Origin: JAIRNF01 sp031551125
Lineage (GTDB): Bacteria > Bacteroidota > Bacteroidia > Bacteroidales > UBA932
Reading direction: 5' to 3'
DNA: 64,000 nt
Assembly (NCBI GenBank): GCA_031551125.1
Contig: JAVBOB010000002.1
Span: 1 to 64,000 of the forward strand
In this document: in pieces, positions 43,872 through 52,261 of the stretch
How the letters are laid out: each line of letters begins with the position of its first letter
Numbering within the stretch: position 1 is the first letter of the stretch
Program-made: the position numbers and the translations under genes
Notes under the pieces: model-generated
The model's database searches: none
The model's input: only the letters and a program-made list of their open reading frames with translations
What the model was told of the DNA's origin: nothing

Positions 43872-44780
43872 TTATATATTAACCTCCGACAGTACAATAG
43901 CTGCAATAAACGCAAGCAATCCGATAGCGGAAATGGATATAAGATATGAAGGGTTTTTAGTCATTTTATTTCTTGCTCTAAAGCTCTCAAATAGCCCTAT
44001 CGCCACCGCACAAACCAGCTCCATAGCAAAGAATACGGCAAAGTGCACCCAAAAGCTGAAATAGGGCGGCGTAATGCAAAAGGCTATCAGGGCGCTGAAC
44101 ATGGAGAACTTGAGAAACGAATTGAGCGTGATTATACCCAAGTCAAAACCGCTGTTATCAAGCACCATCACCTCATGTATCATGGTTAGCTCAAGGTGGG
44201 TTCGAGGGTCATCAACCGGAAGACGGCTTGTTTCTACCAGCATTACGTTGAACAGCACAAAGGTAGCCATAACGCCAAGTATAGCCCCGTATATTCCTCC
44301 CGATTGGAATGTTTGCGATATATCAATAAAGGTAGTATGTCCTGTAAGCATGGCAAATGCGCCAAGCAGCATAAAAAACGAAGGCTCAATCAGCATACCG
44401 TATAAGGACTCTCGGCTGGCGCCCATTCCTTCAAAAGAGCTGGCAGTATCAAGCGCGTTCAGTATAAGTGCAAAACGTCCTAAGGCAAGCAGGTAAACGA
44501 ATAGTATAAAATCGCCTTTGAAAGATATAAATGAAGGATACTTGCCAAAAGGAACCAGCAATGCCGCTACAATAGTTGATGCTAAAGCAACCAAAGGCGC
44601 ATACTGAAGTATAAAGCTGGAGCTGCGACTAAACACGCTCCCCTTGCGTAGTAACAGTATTACATTCCGCATAGGCTGTAAAAGTCCGGGGCCTTTACGT
44701 CCACTTAATATACTGCGAGTGCGATTAACAACTCCCGCAAATATAAGAGAACACAACGCTATGAGTATAAATGATAACAT
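43872..44780 (-). CDS. HyfC-like (NuoH-type) membrane subunit
   Basis: A 302-residue, about 8-helix protein homologous to complex-I NuoH and HyfC/HycD. GRKGPGLLQPMRNVILLLRK near the N-terminus and LDTASSFEGMGASRESLYGMLIEP are conserved in this class and form the interface with the peripheral arm and quinone/ion pathway. In NuoH these cytoplasmic loops contact NuoB/NuoD, so their conservation suggests a peripheral arm exists, even though none is encoded here. It starts 16 bp after the HyfB-like gene. Confidence 0.87.
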   Translation of the reverse strand: MLSFILIALCSLIFAGVVNRTRSILSGRKGPGLLQPMRNVILLLRKGSVFSRSSSFILQYAPLVALASTIVAALLVPFGKYPSFISFKGDFILFVYLLALGRFALILNALDTASSFEGMGASRESLYGMLIEPSFFMLLGAFAMLTGHTTFIDISQTFQSGGIYGAILGVMATFVLFNVMLVETSRLPVDDPRTHLELTMIHEVMVLDNSGFDLGIITLNSFLKFSMFSALIAFCITPPYFSFWVHFAVFFAMELVCAVAIGLFESFRARNKMTKNPSYLISISAIGLLAFIAAIVLSEVNI

Positions 44781-44795
44781 ACCTCCTTATTCTTT

Positions 44796-46781
44796 CTATA
44801 GCCAGCCAATATAGCTAAGCACAAATACAAGCATCATAAAAAATAATGCGTACAGAACGTAGTGCTGTATTTTTCCGGTCTGAAAAATTGCCAATCGGAA
44901 AAATCGCTCGTTTACCCACTTTAACGGACGGCGAATAAGCGTATTACTTAGTACATCACTCTCCCTTCCTTTAAACTTACGGTTTGCCGGAAATATTTCC
45001 TCCTCTTTAATCGGCTCCATCACCCGGTCATAATGGGTTATCGGATTCATTAAATGAGCAAAATCACTCACATACGATGATGATGTGTACTGTTGCTTGG
45101 CAGTAGGCGCGGTAAAGCCGCAGCCCCATGTGGGGCCATACTCAACTTTACGGCGAGCCAATGCTCTTCTCCGAATCAAATACAGCACGGCAACAACAAT
45201 AATAAATACCATACTTACCGCACTAACCCTACCAAGCGTAGAAAGTAAATCTTGCGTATGGATAAACGTGTTGGCATAGTCTATTCTTAAACTTTCACCG
45301 GAAATAATACACAACGGACGTATAAATACCATTGGAAACAGGCCAATAGCAACAATAAGCAAAGCCAGTATAACCAATGAGCGATACATACCTTTACTAG
45401 CTTCTTTTACTGCTGCCGCTTTAGCACTGCGCGGCTCACCTAAAAACGAAATACCAAACGCTTTGGTAAATGCAATAATAGATAACCCACCAATAAGCGC
45501 AAGTGTTACAATAGCCCCTATCATCAGCGCAATAGAAACCTTATCTGGACCAACCAGAGAGCTAAACGCTCCGCTGTAAATAATAAATTCAGAAATAAAC
45601 CCGTTAAACGGAGGCAAAGCACATATAGCCATAGAACCCAACAAAAATAAGCCGGATGTGTAAGGCATACGCTTAGCGGCTCCGCCCATCAGCTCCATAT
45701 TCTGTGTTCCTGTAGCCCTGCAAAGCGATGATGTAGTATAAAACAACAAAGATTTAAACAGCGAGTGATTAAACGTATGCAGCAACGCACCGGCAAATCC
45801 GCATATAGCCAATAGCTCGACATTGTACGCTTTACCCAATATCCCCAATCCAAAACCAATACCAACAATACCCATATTTTCTATACTGGAGTATGCCAGT
45901 AGCCGCTTAATGTCTTTCTGAACAATAGATAAAAATATACCGAAAAGGCCTGTAGCAATAGAAATCAACAGCAAGAAAAGGCCTATAGAAAAATAGTCTG
46001 CCTGTATGTAACCTAATACTCTAGCCAATCCGTATATACCCATTTTAGTAACTGCCCCCGACACAAAACCGCTAACGTTGCCGGGTGTAACCGAATATAC
46101 GTCGGGCAACCATGTGTGCAAGGGGATAAAGCCAGCCTTAATTCCAAATCCGGCAAAGAAAAGTAGGAAAAGACCCATGTTGGGGTTAGAAGAAAAATAA
46201 ACACCCAACGCATCAAAGCTCATGGCTCCCGTTTCCTTCTTTACCAGTATAAAGGCTGCGAGCACCATGAAAAAGCCAATGTGCATTTGCACCAAATAGT
46301 TTACGGCTGCCTTTAGCTTTCTCCGCTGTTCCTCCCCAAATACTATCAGCAAAAAAGAGGTGAGCATCATCAGCTCCCATGCAAACAAAAAGGAGTAGGC
46401 ATCACGAAACAACAAAACCAAAACCATTGAAAAGTATAGCCAAAGGTAGGACAGGTAATGCATTGACAGCCGCTTGTTGCTACTGGGCTGCCCTTTCAGA
46501 TAATCTCGAGAGTACAGAAAAGCTACAACAATGGCTATGTTAACAAGTATAATAAAAAATGCGCTAAGCCTATCAAGTGTTACAATGCTATCTCCCAGAG
46601 ATAACAGGGAAAATTTTATTTCGACAGGCTGATTGCCGAGTAGCACATCAACAGCCATATAACCGGATACCGTTACACCCGCCAACGCTAAAAGAAAGCA
46701 TACAGCATACTTCGCTTTTCCCTTAAAGGCAAAAACAAACAGCGATAAGGCCATTAATAACGGAAACACAAGTATGGGCAT
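44796..46781 (-). CDS. HyfB-like antiporter-type membrane subunit
   Basis: The largest subunit (661 residues, about 16 helices) and the first gene of the operon. It is a NuoL/HyfB homologue: SFLFAWELMMLTSFLLIVFG, then AGFIPLHTWLPDVYSVTPGNVSGFVSGAVTKMGIYG (in part) and LLAYSSIENMGIVGIGFG. The C-terminus carries the characteristic TWGCGFTAPTAKQQYTSSS segment of HyfB. Key Lys and Glu residues for ion transfer are plausible but were not mapped. A consensus promoter lies immediately upstream. Confidence 0.88.
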   Translation of the reverse strand: MPILVFPLLMALSLFVFAFKGKAKYAVCFLLALAGVTVSGYMAVDVLLGNQPVEIKFSLLSLGDSIVTLDRLSAFFIILVNIAIVVAFLYSRDYLKGQPSSNKRLSMHYLSYLWLYFSMVLVLLFRDAYSFLFAWELMMLTSFLLIVFGEEQRRKLKAAVNYLVQMHIGFFMVLAAFILVKKETGAMSFDALGVYFSSNPNMGLFLLFFAGFGIKAGFIPLHTWLPDVYSVTPGNVSGFVSGAVTKMGIYGLARVLGYIQADYFSIGLFLLLISIATGLFGIFLSIVQKDIKRLLAYSSIENMGIVGIGFGLGILGKAYNVELLAICGFAGALLHTFNHSLFKSLLFYTTSSLCRATGTQNMELMGGAAKRMPYTSGLFLLGSMAICALPPFNGFISEFIIYSGAFSSLVGPDKVSIALMIGAIVTLALIGGLSIIAFTKAFGISFLGEPRSAKAAAVKEASKGMYRSLVILALLIVAIGLFPMVFIRPLCIISGESLRIDYANTFIHTQDLLSTLGRVSAVSMVFIIVVAVLYLIRRRALARRKVEYGPTWGCGFTAPTAKQQYTSSSYVSDFAHLMNPITHYDRVMEPIKEEEIFPANRKFKGRESDVLSNTLIRRPLKWVNERFFRLAIFQTGKIQHYVLYALFFMMLVFVLSYIGWL

Positions 46782-46799
46782 CTATTGCTAAATTTCCAA

Positions 46800-46830
46800 C
46801 AAAGATAGGCAAGGATAGGTTAAGAACAAA
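46800..46830 (-). promoter_or_regulatory. Promoter for the hyfBCEF-like operon
   Basis: On the minus strand TTTG (46827-46830) and TATCTTTG (46800-46807) are separated by 19 bp, an exact Bacteroidetes consensus. It lies 19 bp before the first start codon. Confidence 0.85.
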
Positions 46831-46927
46831 ACAGAAATTGGGAAACAAACTTCTACCAGAGCAACTTGTTTTGCTTTACATTTTTCACCTAGCCTGCCGG
46901 AAAATTATGCTGTATTGTTGAATAAAA

Positions 46928-46970
46928 GTCGTCATTGCGAGTTTACGAGTTCGGCGAAGCCAATGACGAC
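46928..46970. repeat. Short GTCATTGCGAG palindrome (copy 2)
   Basis: GTCGTCATTGCGAG at the left is paired with CAATGACGAC at the right. The centre (TTCGGCGAAGCC) has its own small palindrome. It is a reduced member of the family at 34801. Confidence 0.7.
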
Positions 46971-47020
46971 CTTGATTTAATAACGCAACCGCATAGCTGG
47001 CAACTTGGTTTAAGCGTATG

Positions 47021-47584
47021 TTATTCAGCACCCCATTGGTAAGTCTCAAACTCAAAGCCTGCCAACCGAAGCATACGGTCAACTACTGTTTGCGCCAGCT
47101 CTTCAACTGTTTTCGGAGAGCTATAAAATGACGGGCTAGCCGGGCAAACAATACCTCCGGCCTCTGTAACCTTTGCCATGTTGTTAATTTGAATCATATT
47201 TAGAGGCGTTTCTCTTGTGAGCAAAATAAGCTTACGACGCTCTTTAAGCATAACATCCGCTGTTCTGCTTATAAGGTCGTTGGCCAGTCCGGAAGCAATA
47301 CAGCCCAGCATTCCCATAGTGCAAGGGGCTATCAGCAAGCAATCATAATCTGATGAACCGGATGCAAAAGGAGCAAAAAACGAGCTGTTATCAAAACGTT
47401 TAAATCCAATGCCATCAAATGCTTTATCGCCAAGTTCGTAACGAAATACCTGTTCGCCACTGGTAGTAAACACAAGTGCAACATCATCGGTACCCATACC
47501 TAGCTTTGCCAACTTATCCAATAGCAGCTTAGCATATAAGGCTCCGCTTGCTCCCGTTATTCCAACAACAACTTTCCGTTTCAT
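47021..47584 (-). CDS. ubiX: Flavin prenyltransferase UbiX
   Basis: A 187-residue flavoprotein that makes prenylated FMN for UbiD-family decarboxylases. VVVGITGASGALYAKLLLDKL is the FMN-binding N-terminus, followed by the CTMGMLGCIASGLANDLISRTADVMLKERRKLILLTRETPLN stretch that is strongly conserved (in part). The start at 47584 gives MKRKVVVGITG. No UbiD partner is encoded in this window. It begins 5 bp after the sirtuin gene, so the two form a pair. Confidence 0.94.
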   Translation of the reverse strand: MKRKVVVGITGASGALYAKLLLDKLAKLGMGTDDVALVFTTSGEQVFRYELGDKAFDGIGFKRFDNSSFFAPFASGSSDYDCLLIAPCTMGMLGCIASGLANDLISRTADVMLKERRKLILLTRETPLNMIQINNMAKVTEAGGIVCPASPSFYSSPKTVEELAQTVVDRMLRLAGFEFETYQWGAE

Positions 47585-47589
47585 AGCCG

Positions 47590-48288
47590 TTAACTGTTAT
47601 TTTCAAGTAGTAGCTCTCGCATTTTTTTCACTCCAACACTTGCTTTCTCCTTAATTACGGTAAGCCTGTTCCCCATTCTTACACCAACATTATTGGGGTC
47701 AATAAGAAAAACAGATGTTCCGGTTTTACAGTAGTCAACCAATCCCGCCGCCGGATAGACATTCAATGAAGTTCCGATAACCGCAAAATAATCAGCCGAA
47801 CTTACTATTTCTGCGGCAACAGGAATGAGCGGAACCGCCTCACCAAACCATACAATGTAGGGGCGTAGCTGTGAATTATCATCTGCAGTTTGCCCTAACG
47901 TTATATCATCGTAACCAATATCATATATCAGAGAACGGTCTCTGCTGCTACATGCTTTTGTCAGCTCGCCGTGTAAATGAAGTACGTTAGTGCTCCCGGC
48001 CTGCTCATGCAGGTTATCTACATTTTGAGTAATAATGCTTACCTCAAAATGCTGCTCCAGCTCAGCCAAGATAGTATGTGCAGCATTAGGCTTAACCGAT
48101 TTCAGCTGGCGACGACGCTGGTTGTAAAAGTCCAGCACCAATGCCGGATTTTTATGCCAACCGTCTATGCTGGCCACATCCATTACATCATGCTCTTCCC
48201 ACAACCCATTGCTATCACGAAAAGTTTTTATTCCGCTTTCAGCGCTAATTCCGGCTCCGGTTAATATGACTAGCCTTTCTTTCCTCAT
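47590..48288 (-). CDS. cobB: Sirtuin NAD-dependent deacylase (CobB-like, class III)
   Basis: A 232-residue enzyme that removes acyl groups from lysine using NAD+. The Rossmann motif is GAGISAESGIKTFRDSNGLWEE; TQNVDNLH (87-94) and catalytic His106 in LHLHGEL are present. Tyr55-x-x-Arg58 (FYNQRR) is the class III signature linked to desuccinylation/demalonylation. The four zinc-binding cysteines normally found after the catalytic His are missing; only Cys113 remains. Homologues in Bacteroidetes show the same loss. Confidence 0.93.
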   Translation of the reverse strand: MRKERLVILTGAGISAESGIKTFRDSNGLWEEHDVMDVASIDGWHKNPALVLDFYNQRRRQLKSVKPNAAHTILAELEQHFEVSIITQNVDNLHEQAGSTNVLHLHGELTKACSSRDRSLIYDIGYDDITLGQTADDNSQLRPYIVWFGEAVPLIPVAAEIVSSADYFAVIGTSLNVYPAAGLVDYCKTGTSVFLIDPNNVGVRMGNRLTVIKEKASVGVKKMRELLLENNS

Positions 48289-48318
48289 TCAATTAGAATA
48301 AATAAACGTTGAATAAAC

Positions 48319-48413
48319 CGTCAATAGCGAGCACAGCGAAGTAACCTTTCAATTCGAGAGATTGGCTTTGCCGAACTCGCAAACTCGGTTGCTTCGCTGC
48401 GCTCGCAATGACG
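48319..48413. repeat. GTCATTGCGAGC palindrome, diverged (copy 3)
   Basis: The left end CGTCAATAGCGAGCACAGCG and right end TGCGCTCGCAATGACG pair imperfectly. An insertion in the middle carries TTCGAGAGATTGGCTTTGCC. It precedes the sirtuin start and follows the AsmA-like stop. Confidence 0.7.
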
Positions 48414-48431
48414 TGCTAAGAGAATATAATA

Positions 48432-51032
48432 TTAAAAGGGAAGCTTCTTTTTCAGCGCTTCTTTCAGCTTATTAGTAGCTTCGTCCTTCTTCTGTTGTAT
48501 CAACGTATCAGCTTGCTGTTTATACTTATCTACCTGTTGGTTTACAATATCCTTTGCTTGCTCTTGTACGGTTGGAGTAGCTTGTTGTTGCCCATCTGTA
48601 CCGCCAAACTTAGCCTTACCAAGTGAGAACTTCGGACTCTTCATGCTTCCGGTAATATCAACACCTATCGGAACAGATGAAAGATTCAACGAAGCGTTGG
48701 TTATACCGGCCTGAGACAACAAGCCGTTTAGCTGTTCGCTAGCTTGAGTCCCTACTTTTCCGGTAGGAATACTCACATCGGTATGGTAGTTCATTGAAGT
48801 TAGCCCATGCTCACCGCCTACCTTCATAGGAACATTGCCAAGGTTAACAGAGAATGGAGGAACTTGTACCATCCCGTTTTTAATGGCAAAGTTCAAGTTA
48901 ACATCTTTCAGCTCATTACTCTTTTCACCCAACTTTAATAATGAAGTAAAGGTGTTCAACGTTTCGGAGCTAATGAAAGAAATATTTTTAGTGTTGAAGC
49001 TTCCGGTTGCATTTAGCTTACTAATATCGGGAGCCATATCGCTATTCAACGGTGCGCTAAGGTCTATGTTCAACGTTACATTCCCCGCCATGTTTTTAGC
49101 AATAGGCAGCAGGCTGTCAATAAAACCAATTGATTCAACCAGCTTCTTTATTTCAACCGAACTAATCTTCATCGATAAATCGGTAACGGCCTTAGTGGGG
49201 TCGGGTGCAAAATAATCACCGGATAGCGTCATGTTTCCACCCATTGCATTCATCACAAGGTTATTTAAGTTCAGCTTACCATCCTTTATAGTAATGTTAC
49301 CGCCAACGTTGGTCATATCCATTTTATCATACACCAAGCGGTTGATGTTAGCCTTCATGTTAAAGTCAATGTTGCTTGGTACAACAAATACACCCGTACT
49401 TGCTGATTCAGGCTGTTGTTCCGCTGTCTCAGGGGTAGAACCTGAAGCCATCATTTCATTACAGTTAAAGAGGTTTGATGTTAGCTGCAAGTTGCCTCTT
49501 ATTACTTGGTCTTTAAATAAGTAGTTTAGAAAGTTTTCAAGCGAGCCTACCAAATGTACATCACTGCTACCAATAGCGGCATCAAACGATTTCAGCGCAA
49601 CCTTTGCAGGGCTGAAATCCATATCCATCTTGCTAATTTTAATTTCCTGAGGGAAGTCGGCCGTTTTTACCGAGAAGCCCGTCAAACCGAGAGCGCCATT
49701 CAGCTGTAGCTTATCGTATTCCTCCTTCTCAATTTGAGACATTAATCCGGCAAAAGCAATGTTGGCAGTAGCTACACCGTTAAGTGAAAGGCTATCCGGC
49801 AAAGGCATTGCAGATTTCAACGATGCGAAGTCTATCTTACCATTCACGTTGGCCTTTATATCCGGGTCGGTAAACGGCATCAGCACAACGGTACTTGCAT
49901 CAAAAGGATTTCCGGCAATTTCCAAATGCATCTTATTCAACGCCACCTTGCTATTCACATCGTTATTCTGATCCAGTGACGCCTGCAAATCTATATTCAA
50001 GCTCTTGATTGCTTCCGGAAATCCGGCATATTTAATGTAACCGTTCTTTACCTGTAAATCAAGACCGATTACCGGCATTGAGGTTTCACTGTAAATACCC
50101 CTTACCCAGCCTTTCATATCAAATTCACCTTGTGTTTCAACGCCCACACCCTGCATATATTCGGCAGGAATAGCCGCCAACAGCGAAGCAAGAGAAGGAA
50201 CCTTAAATGCGTAAGTAAGATCTATATTCATGTTCTGTCCCTTGTCGCCAACCATTGCCACCTGTCCATCTGCTGTAAGCTCCATCTTATCAATATCCAC
50301 TTCTGCCCCGGCAAATTTATATATGCTGTGCTCCAAGTCGGCATCAATTTTCGATGTTATAGCCACTCCCCATTCGGGTAACATTGGTTTACCGTTAGCA
50401 CCTAACACTATCAGCTTATCTAATGATGTAAAAAAGTCCAGCGTAGTTTGCGTTGCCGACAAGTCTCCGGTCAATTTGGTATTTATATTGTCCAACGCGG
50501 CAAATAGTCCCGATGATTCATCGTCATACGAAACATACCCGTTGCTGATTTCAAACTTTTTCAGCGTCAGCTTAAAGCTGGAAGCCGAAGTATCGGCCAC
50601 TTCCGCTTCAGGTTGAGCAGTACTATCACTTTTTGCAATATCCCAGTTAGCACTTCCATCAGCTAATACCTTTGCTTGCACCAAAGGATTATCAATAGTT
50701 ATAGAGTTAATATCAATTACTCCTCCTTTCAAATACGACCAAATATTTACGCTAACGTTGAGCGATTTTACTGCTGCCAAGGTATCACCTTCAAACTTAC
50801 CAACACCCACAACGCTCAACTTCTCAAGCGTAAGGCTGATGTTAGGAAAATGCCTGAACAAAGAAATGCTGGCATCAAAATCAACCGTTGCTTCTACATT
50901 TTCGTTAATAATGTTCTTGGCCATTTTAACCAGCTTGCCCTTGAAAAGATATGGAGCGGTAAATAATACAAGCAAAATGACAAGAATAAATATTCCCAAC
51001 GATTTTAACGTTATTCTTAAAGCCTTTTTCAT
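48432..51032 (-). CDS. AsmA-family outer-membrane/lipid transport protein
   Basis: An 866-residue protein anchored by one N-terminal helix (LGIFILVILLVLFTAPYLFKG, about 12-32) with a large extracytoplasmic beta-rich body. The N-terminal ASMA pattern (VDFDASISLFRHFPNISLTLEKLSVVG) and the C-terminal region with repeated DxxSL, NxLVMNAMGGNM motifs are typical of the AsmA/TamB-like bridge proteins. These are thought to carry phospholipids to the outer membrane or act in outer-membrane assembly. The C-terminus is rich in Gln/Lys coiled coil. It is monocistronic. Confidence 0.88.
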   Translation of the reverse strand: MKKALRITLKSLGIFILVILLVLFTAPYLFKGKLVKMAKNIINENVEATVDFDASISLFRHFPNISLTLEKLSVVGVGKFEGDTLAAVKSLNVSVNIWSYLKGGVIDINSITIDNPLVQAKVLADGSANWDIAKSDSTAQPEAEVADTSASSFKLTLKKFEISNGYVSYDDESSGLFAALDNINTKLTGDLSATQTTLDFFTSLDKLIVLGANGKPMLPEWGVAITSKIDADLEHSIYKFAGAEVDIDKMELTADGQVAMVGDKGQNMNIDLTYAFKVPSLASLLAAIPAEYMQGVGVETQGEFDMKGWVRGIYSETSMPVIGLDLQVKNGYIKYAGFPEAIKSLNIDLQASLDQNNDVNSKVALNKMHLEIAGNPFDASTVVLMPFTDPDIKANVNGKIDFASLKSAMPLPDSLSLNGVATANIAFAGLMSQIEKEEYDKLQLNGALGLTGFSVKTADFPQEIKISKMDMDFSPAKVALKSFDAAIGSSDVHLVGSLENFLNYLFKDQVIRGNLQLTSNLFNCNEMMASGSTPETAEQQPESASTGVFVVPSNIDFNMKANINRLVYDKMDMTNVGGNITIKDGKLNLNNLVMNAMGGNMTLSGDYFAPDPTKAVTDLSMKISSVEIKKLVESIGFIDSLLPIAKNMAGNVTLNIDLSAPLNSDMAPDISKLNATGSFNTKNISFISSETLNTFTSLLKLGEKSNELKDVNLNFAIKNGMVQVPPFSVNLGNVPMKVGGEHGLTSMNYHTDVSIPTGKVGTQASEQLNGLLSQAGITNASLNLSSVPIGVDITGSMKSPKFSLGKAKFGGTDGQQQATPTVQEQAKDIVNQQVDKYKQQADTLIQQKKDEATNKLKEALKKKLPF

Positions 51033-51170
51033 GTCTTTAGGTTTTATAATTATGTGCGTTTATTCGGTTTTGGTACTGTCGAAGAGCAGTGTATGACACT
51101 CTAACATGCTGACATCAAAAATGTTTAGCTAGCAATGCTAAAGCAATAGAATTTGCATGCTAAAATACAT

Positions 51171-51208
51171 AAAAACCTCCCAAACTGTAGGATTTTTGAG
51201 AGGTTTTT
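51171..51208 (-). terminator. Terminator after deoC
   Basis: AAAAACCTC (51171-51179) and GAGGTTTTT (51200-51208) pair. On the minus strand the T run follows the hairpin, so it stops deoC transcripts before the AsmA gene. Confidence 0.75.
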
Positions 51209-51228
51209 GCGTTAATTAGCTGAGGAGT

Positions 51229-51295
51229 GTCATTGAGAACGAAGCAGAGCAGTCTATTGAATAGAACAGATTGCTTCGCTTCGCTCGCAATGACG
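51229..51295. repeat. GTCATTG palindrome (copy 4)
   Basis: GTCATTGAGAACGAAGCAGAG at the left (a diverged arm) pairs with GCTTCGCTCGCAATGACG-like bases at the right, with GAACAGATTGC in between. The right arm is well conserved, the left less. Confidence 0.75.
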
Positions 51296-51310
51296 CAGCT
51301 TATTTTGCGG

Positions 51311-52183
51311 CTAGAAATACTGCGCGGTTAAGCCCGTAATATCGGTCAACAGGTTATTGGCTAATCGGCTGGCACCAATGCGGAACAGCTCGGGGGTAAG
51401 CCATTCATCACCCAATACCGATTGTACAATGCTGTAGTATAACACGGCATCATCAGTAGTAACAATGCCTCCGGCAGGCTTGAATCCGACCTTTACACCT
51501 GTTTCTTTGTAGTAGTCATAAATTGCCTCAACCATTACCAGCGCAGCCTCCGGAGTTGCAGCCGGCTCCAGCTTCCCTGTTGATGTTTTAATAAAATCTG
51601 CTCCGGCTTCCATTGCCAACAACGATGCTAAACGAATAGCGTTAAGGTCGGGCAATACACCCGTTTCCAAAATTACTTTCAAATGCGCATCGCCTATGGC
51701 ATCCTTCATTTGCTCAATTTCGGCAGCAACCGTATCATAATCGCCGGAAAGGAAGCTACCAAGTGATATAACAATATCCACCTCGTCAGCGCCATTGTCA
51801 ACAGCCATTACGCACTCCGATATCTTAACGTCAATAAAGGTTTGCGATGCTGGAAACCCCGCAGCTACTGATGCTATTTTTACACCATCAGCTTTCAGGT
51901 TGCGACGAACTACATTTACTAAGCTGGGGTAAACACAAATAGCCGCAACGTTCGGAAGCCCCTTAAAGGTATCGGAGAACCGGCTCACCAGCTTCGCCAT
52001 TTTCTCCCCTTTTTGCAGAGTATCGGTAGCGTTTAGCGTGGTAAGATCTATGCTGGAAAAGCATTTGGTATAAACATCAGGAAGCATATTAGCCTGCATT
52101 CCGGCTTTTATGGTTTCCAACTTTTGGCTAACAACAGAAGGGTTAACCTCCAACGAATAATCGTGCTGCAATGGTGAACTCAT
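51311..52183 (-). CDS. deoC: Deoxyribose-phosphate aldolase
   Basis: Class I aldolase that splits 2-deoxyribose 5-phosphate into glyceraldehyde 3-phosphate and acetaldehyde. The Schiff-base lysine is K199 in DFIKTSTGK. The second lysine motif VGFKPAGGI is near residue 234, and EVDIVISLGSFLSG fits the family. The 290-residue length includes an N-terminal extension of about 40 residues compared with the shorter bacterial enzymes. It is alone on the minus strand, with a terminator downstream. Confidence 0.96.
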   Translation of the reverse strand: MSSPLQHDYSLEVNPSVVSQKLETIKAGMQANMLPDVYTKCFSSIDLTTLNATDTLQKGEKMAKLVSRFSDTFKGLPNVAAICVYPSLVNVVRRNLKADGVKIASVAAGFPASQTFIDVKISECVMAVDNGADEVDIVISLGSFLSGDYDTVAAEIEQMKDAIGDAHLKVILETGVLPDLNAIRLASLLAMEAGADFIKTSTGKLEPAATPEAALVMVEAIYDYYKETGVKVGFKPAGGIVTTDDAVLYYSIVQSVLGDEWLTPELFRIGASRLANNLLTDITGLTAQYF

Positions 52184-52201
52184 AGTATTTCAAATTATCA
52201 G

Positions 52202-52257
52202 ATTGATTATTTTTTATTGTAAATCGAATATTAAATCAACAATAAAAAATAATCAAT
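52202..52257. terminator. Large AT-rich hairpin between deoC and the DHS-like gene
   Basis: Perfect 19-bp arms (ATTGATTATTTTTTATTGT, 52202-52220, and its complement, 52239-52257) enclose an 18-base loop. It begins just beyond the stop codon of the DHS-like gene. The arms are AT-only apart from one G/C pair and resemble the heptad repeats at 29.3 and 30.7 kb, so it may be a terminator or a repeat. Confidence 0.65.
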
Positions 52258-52261
52258 GGTC

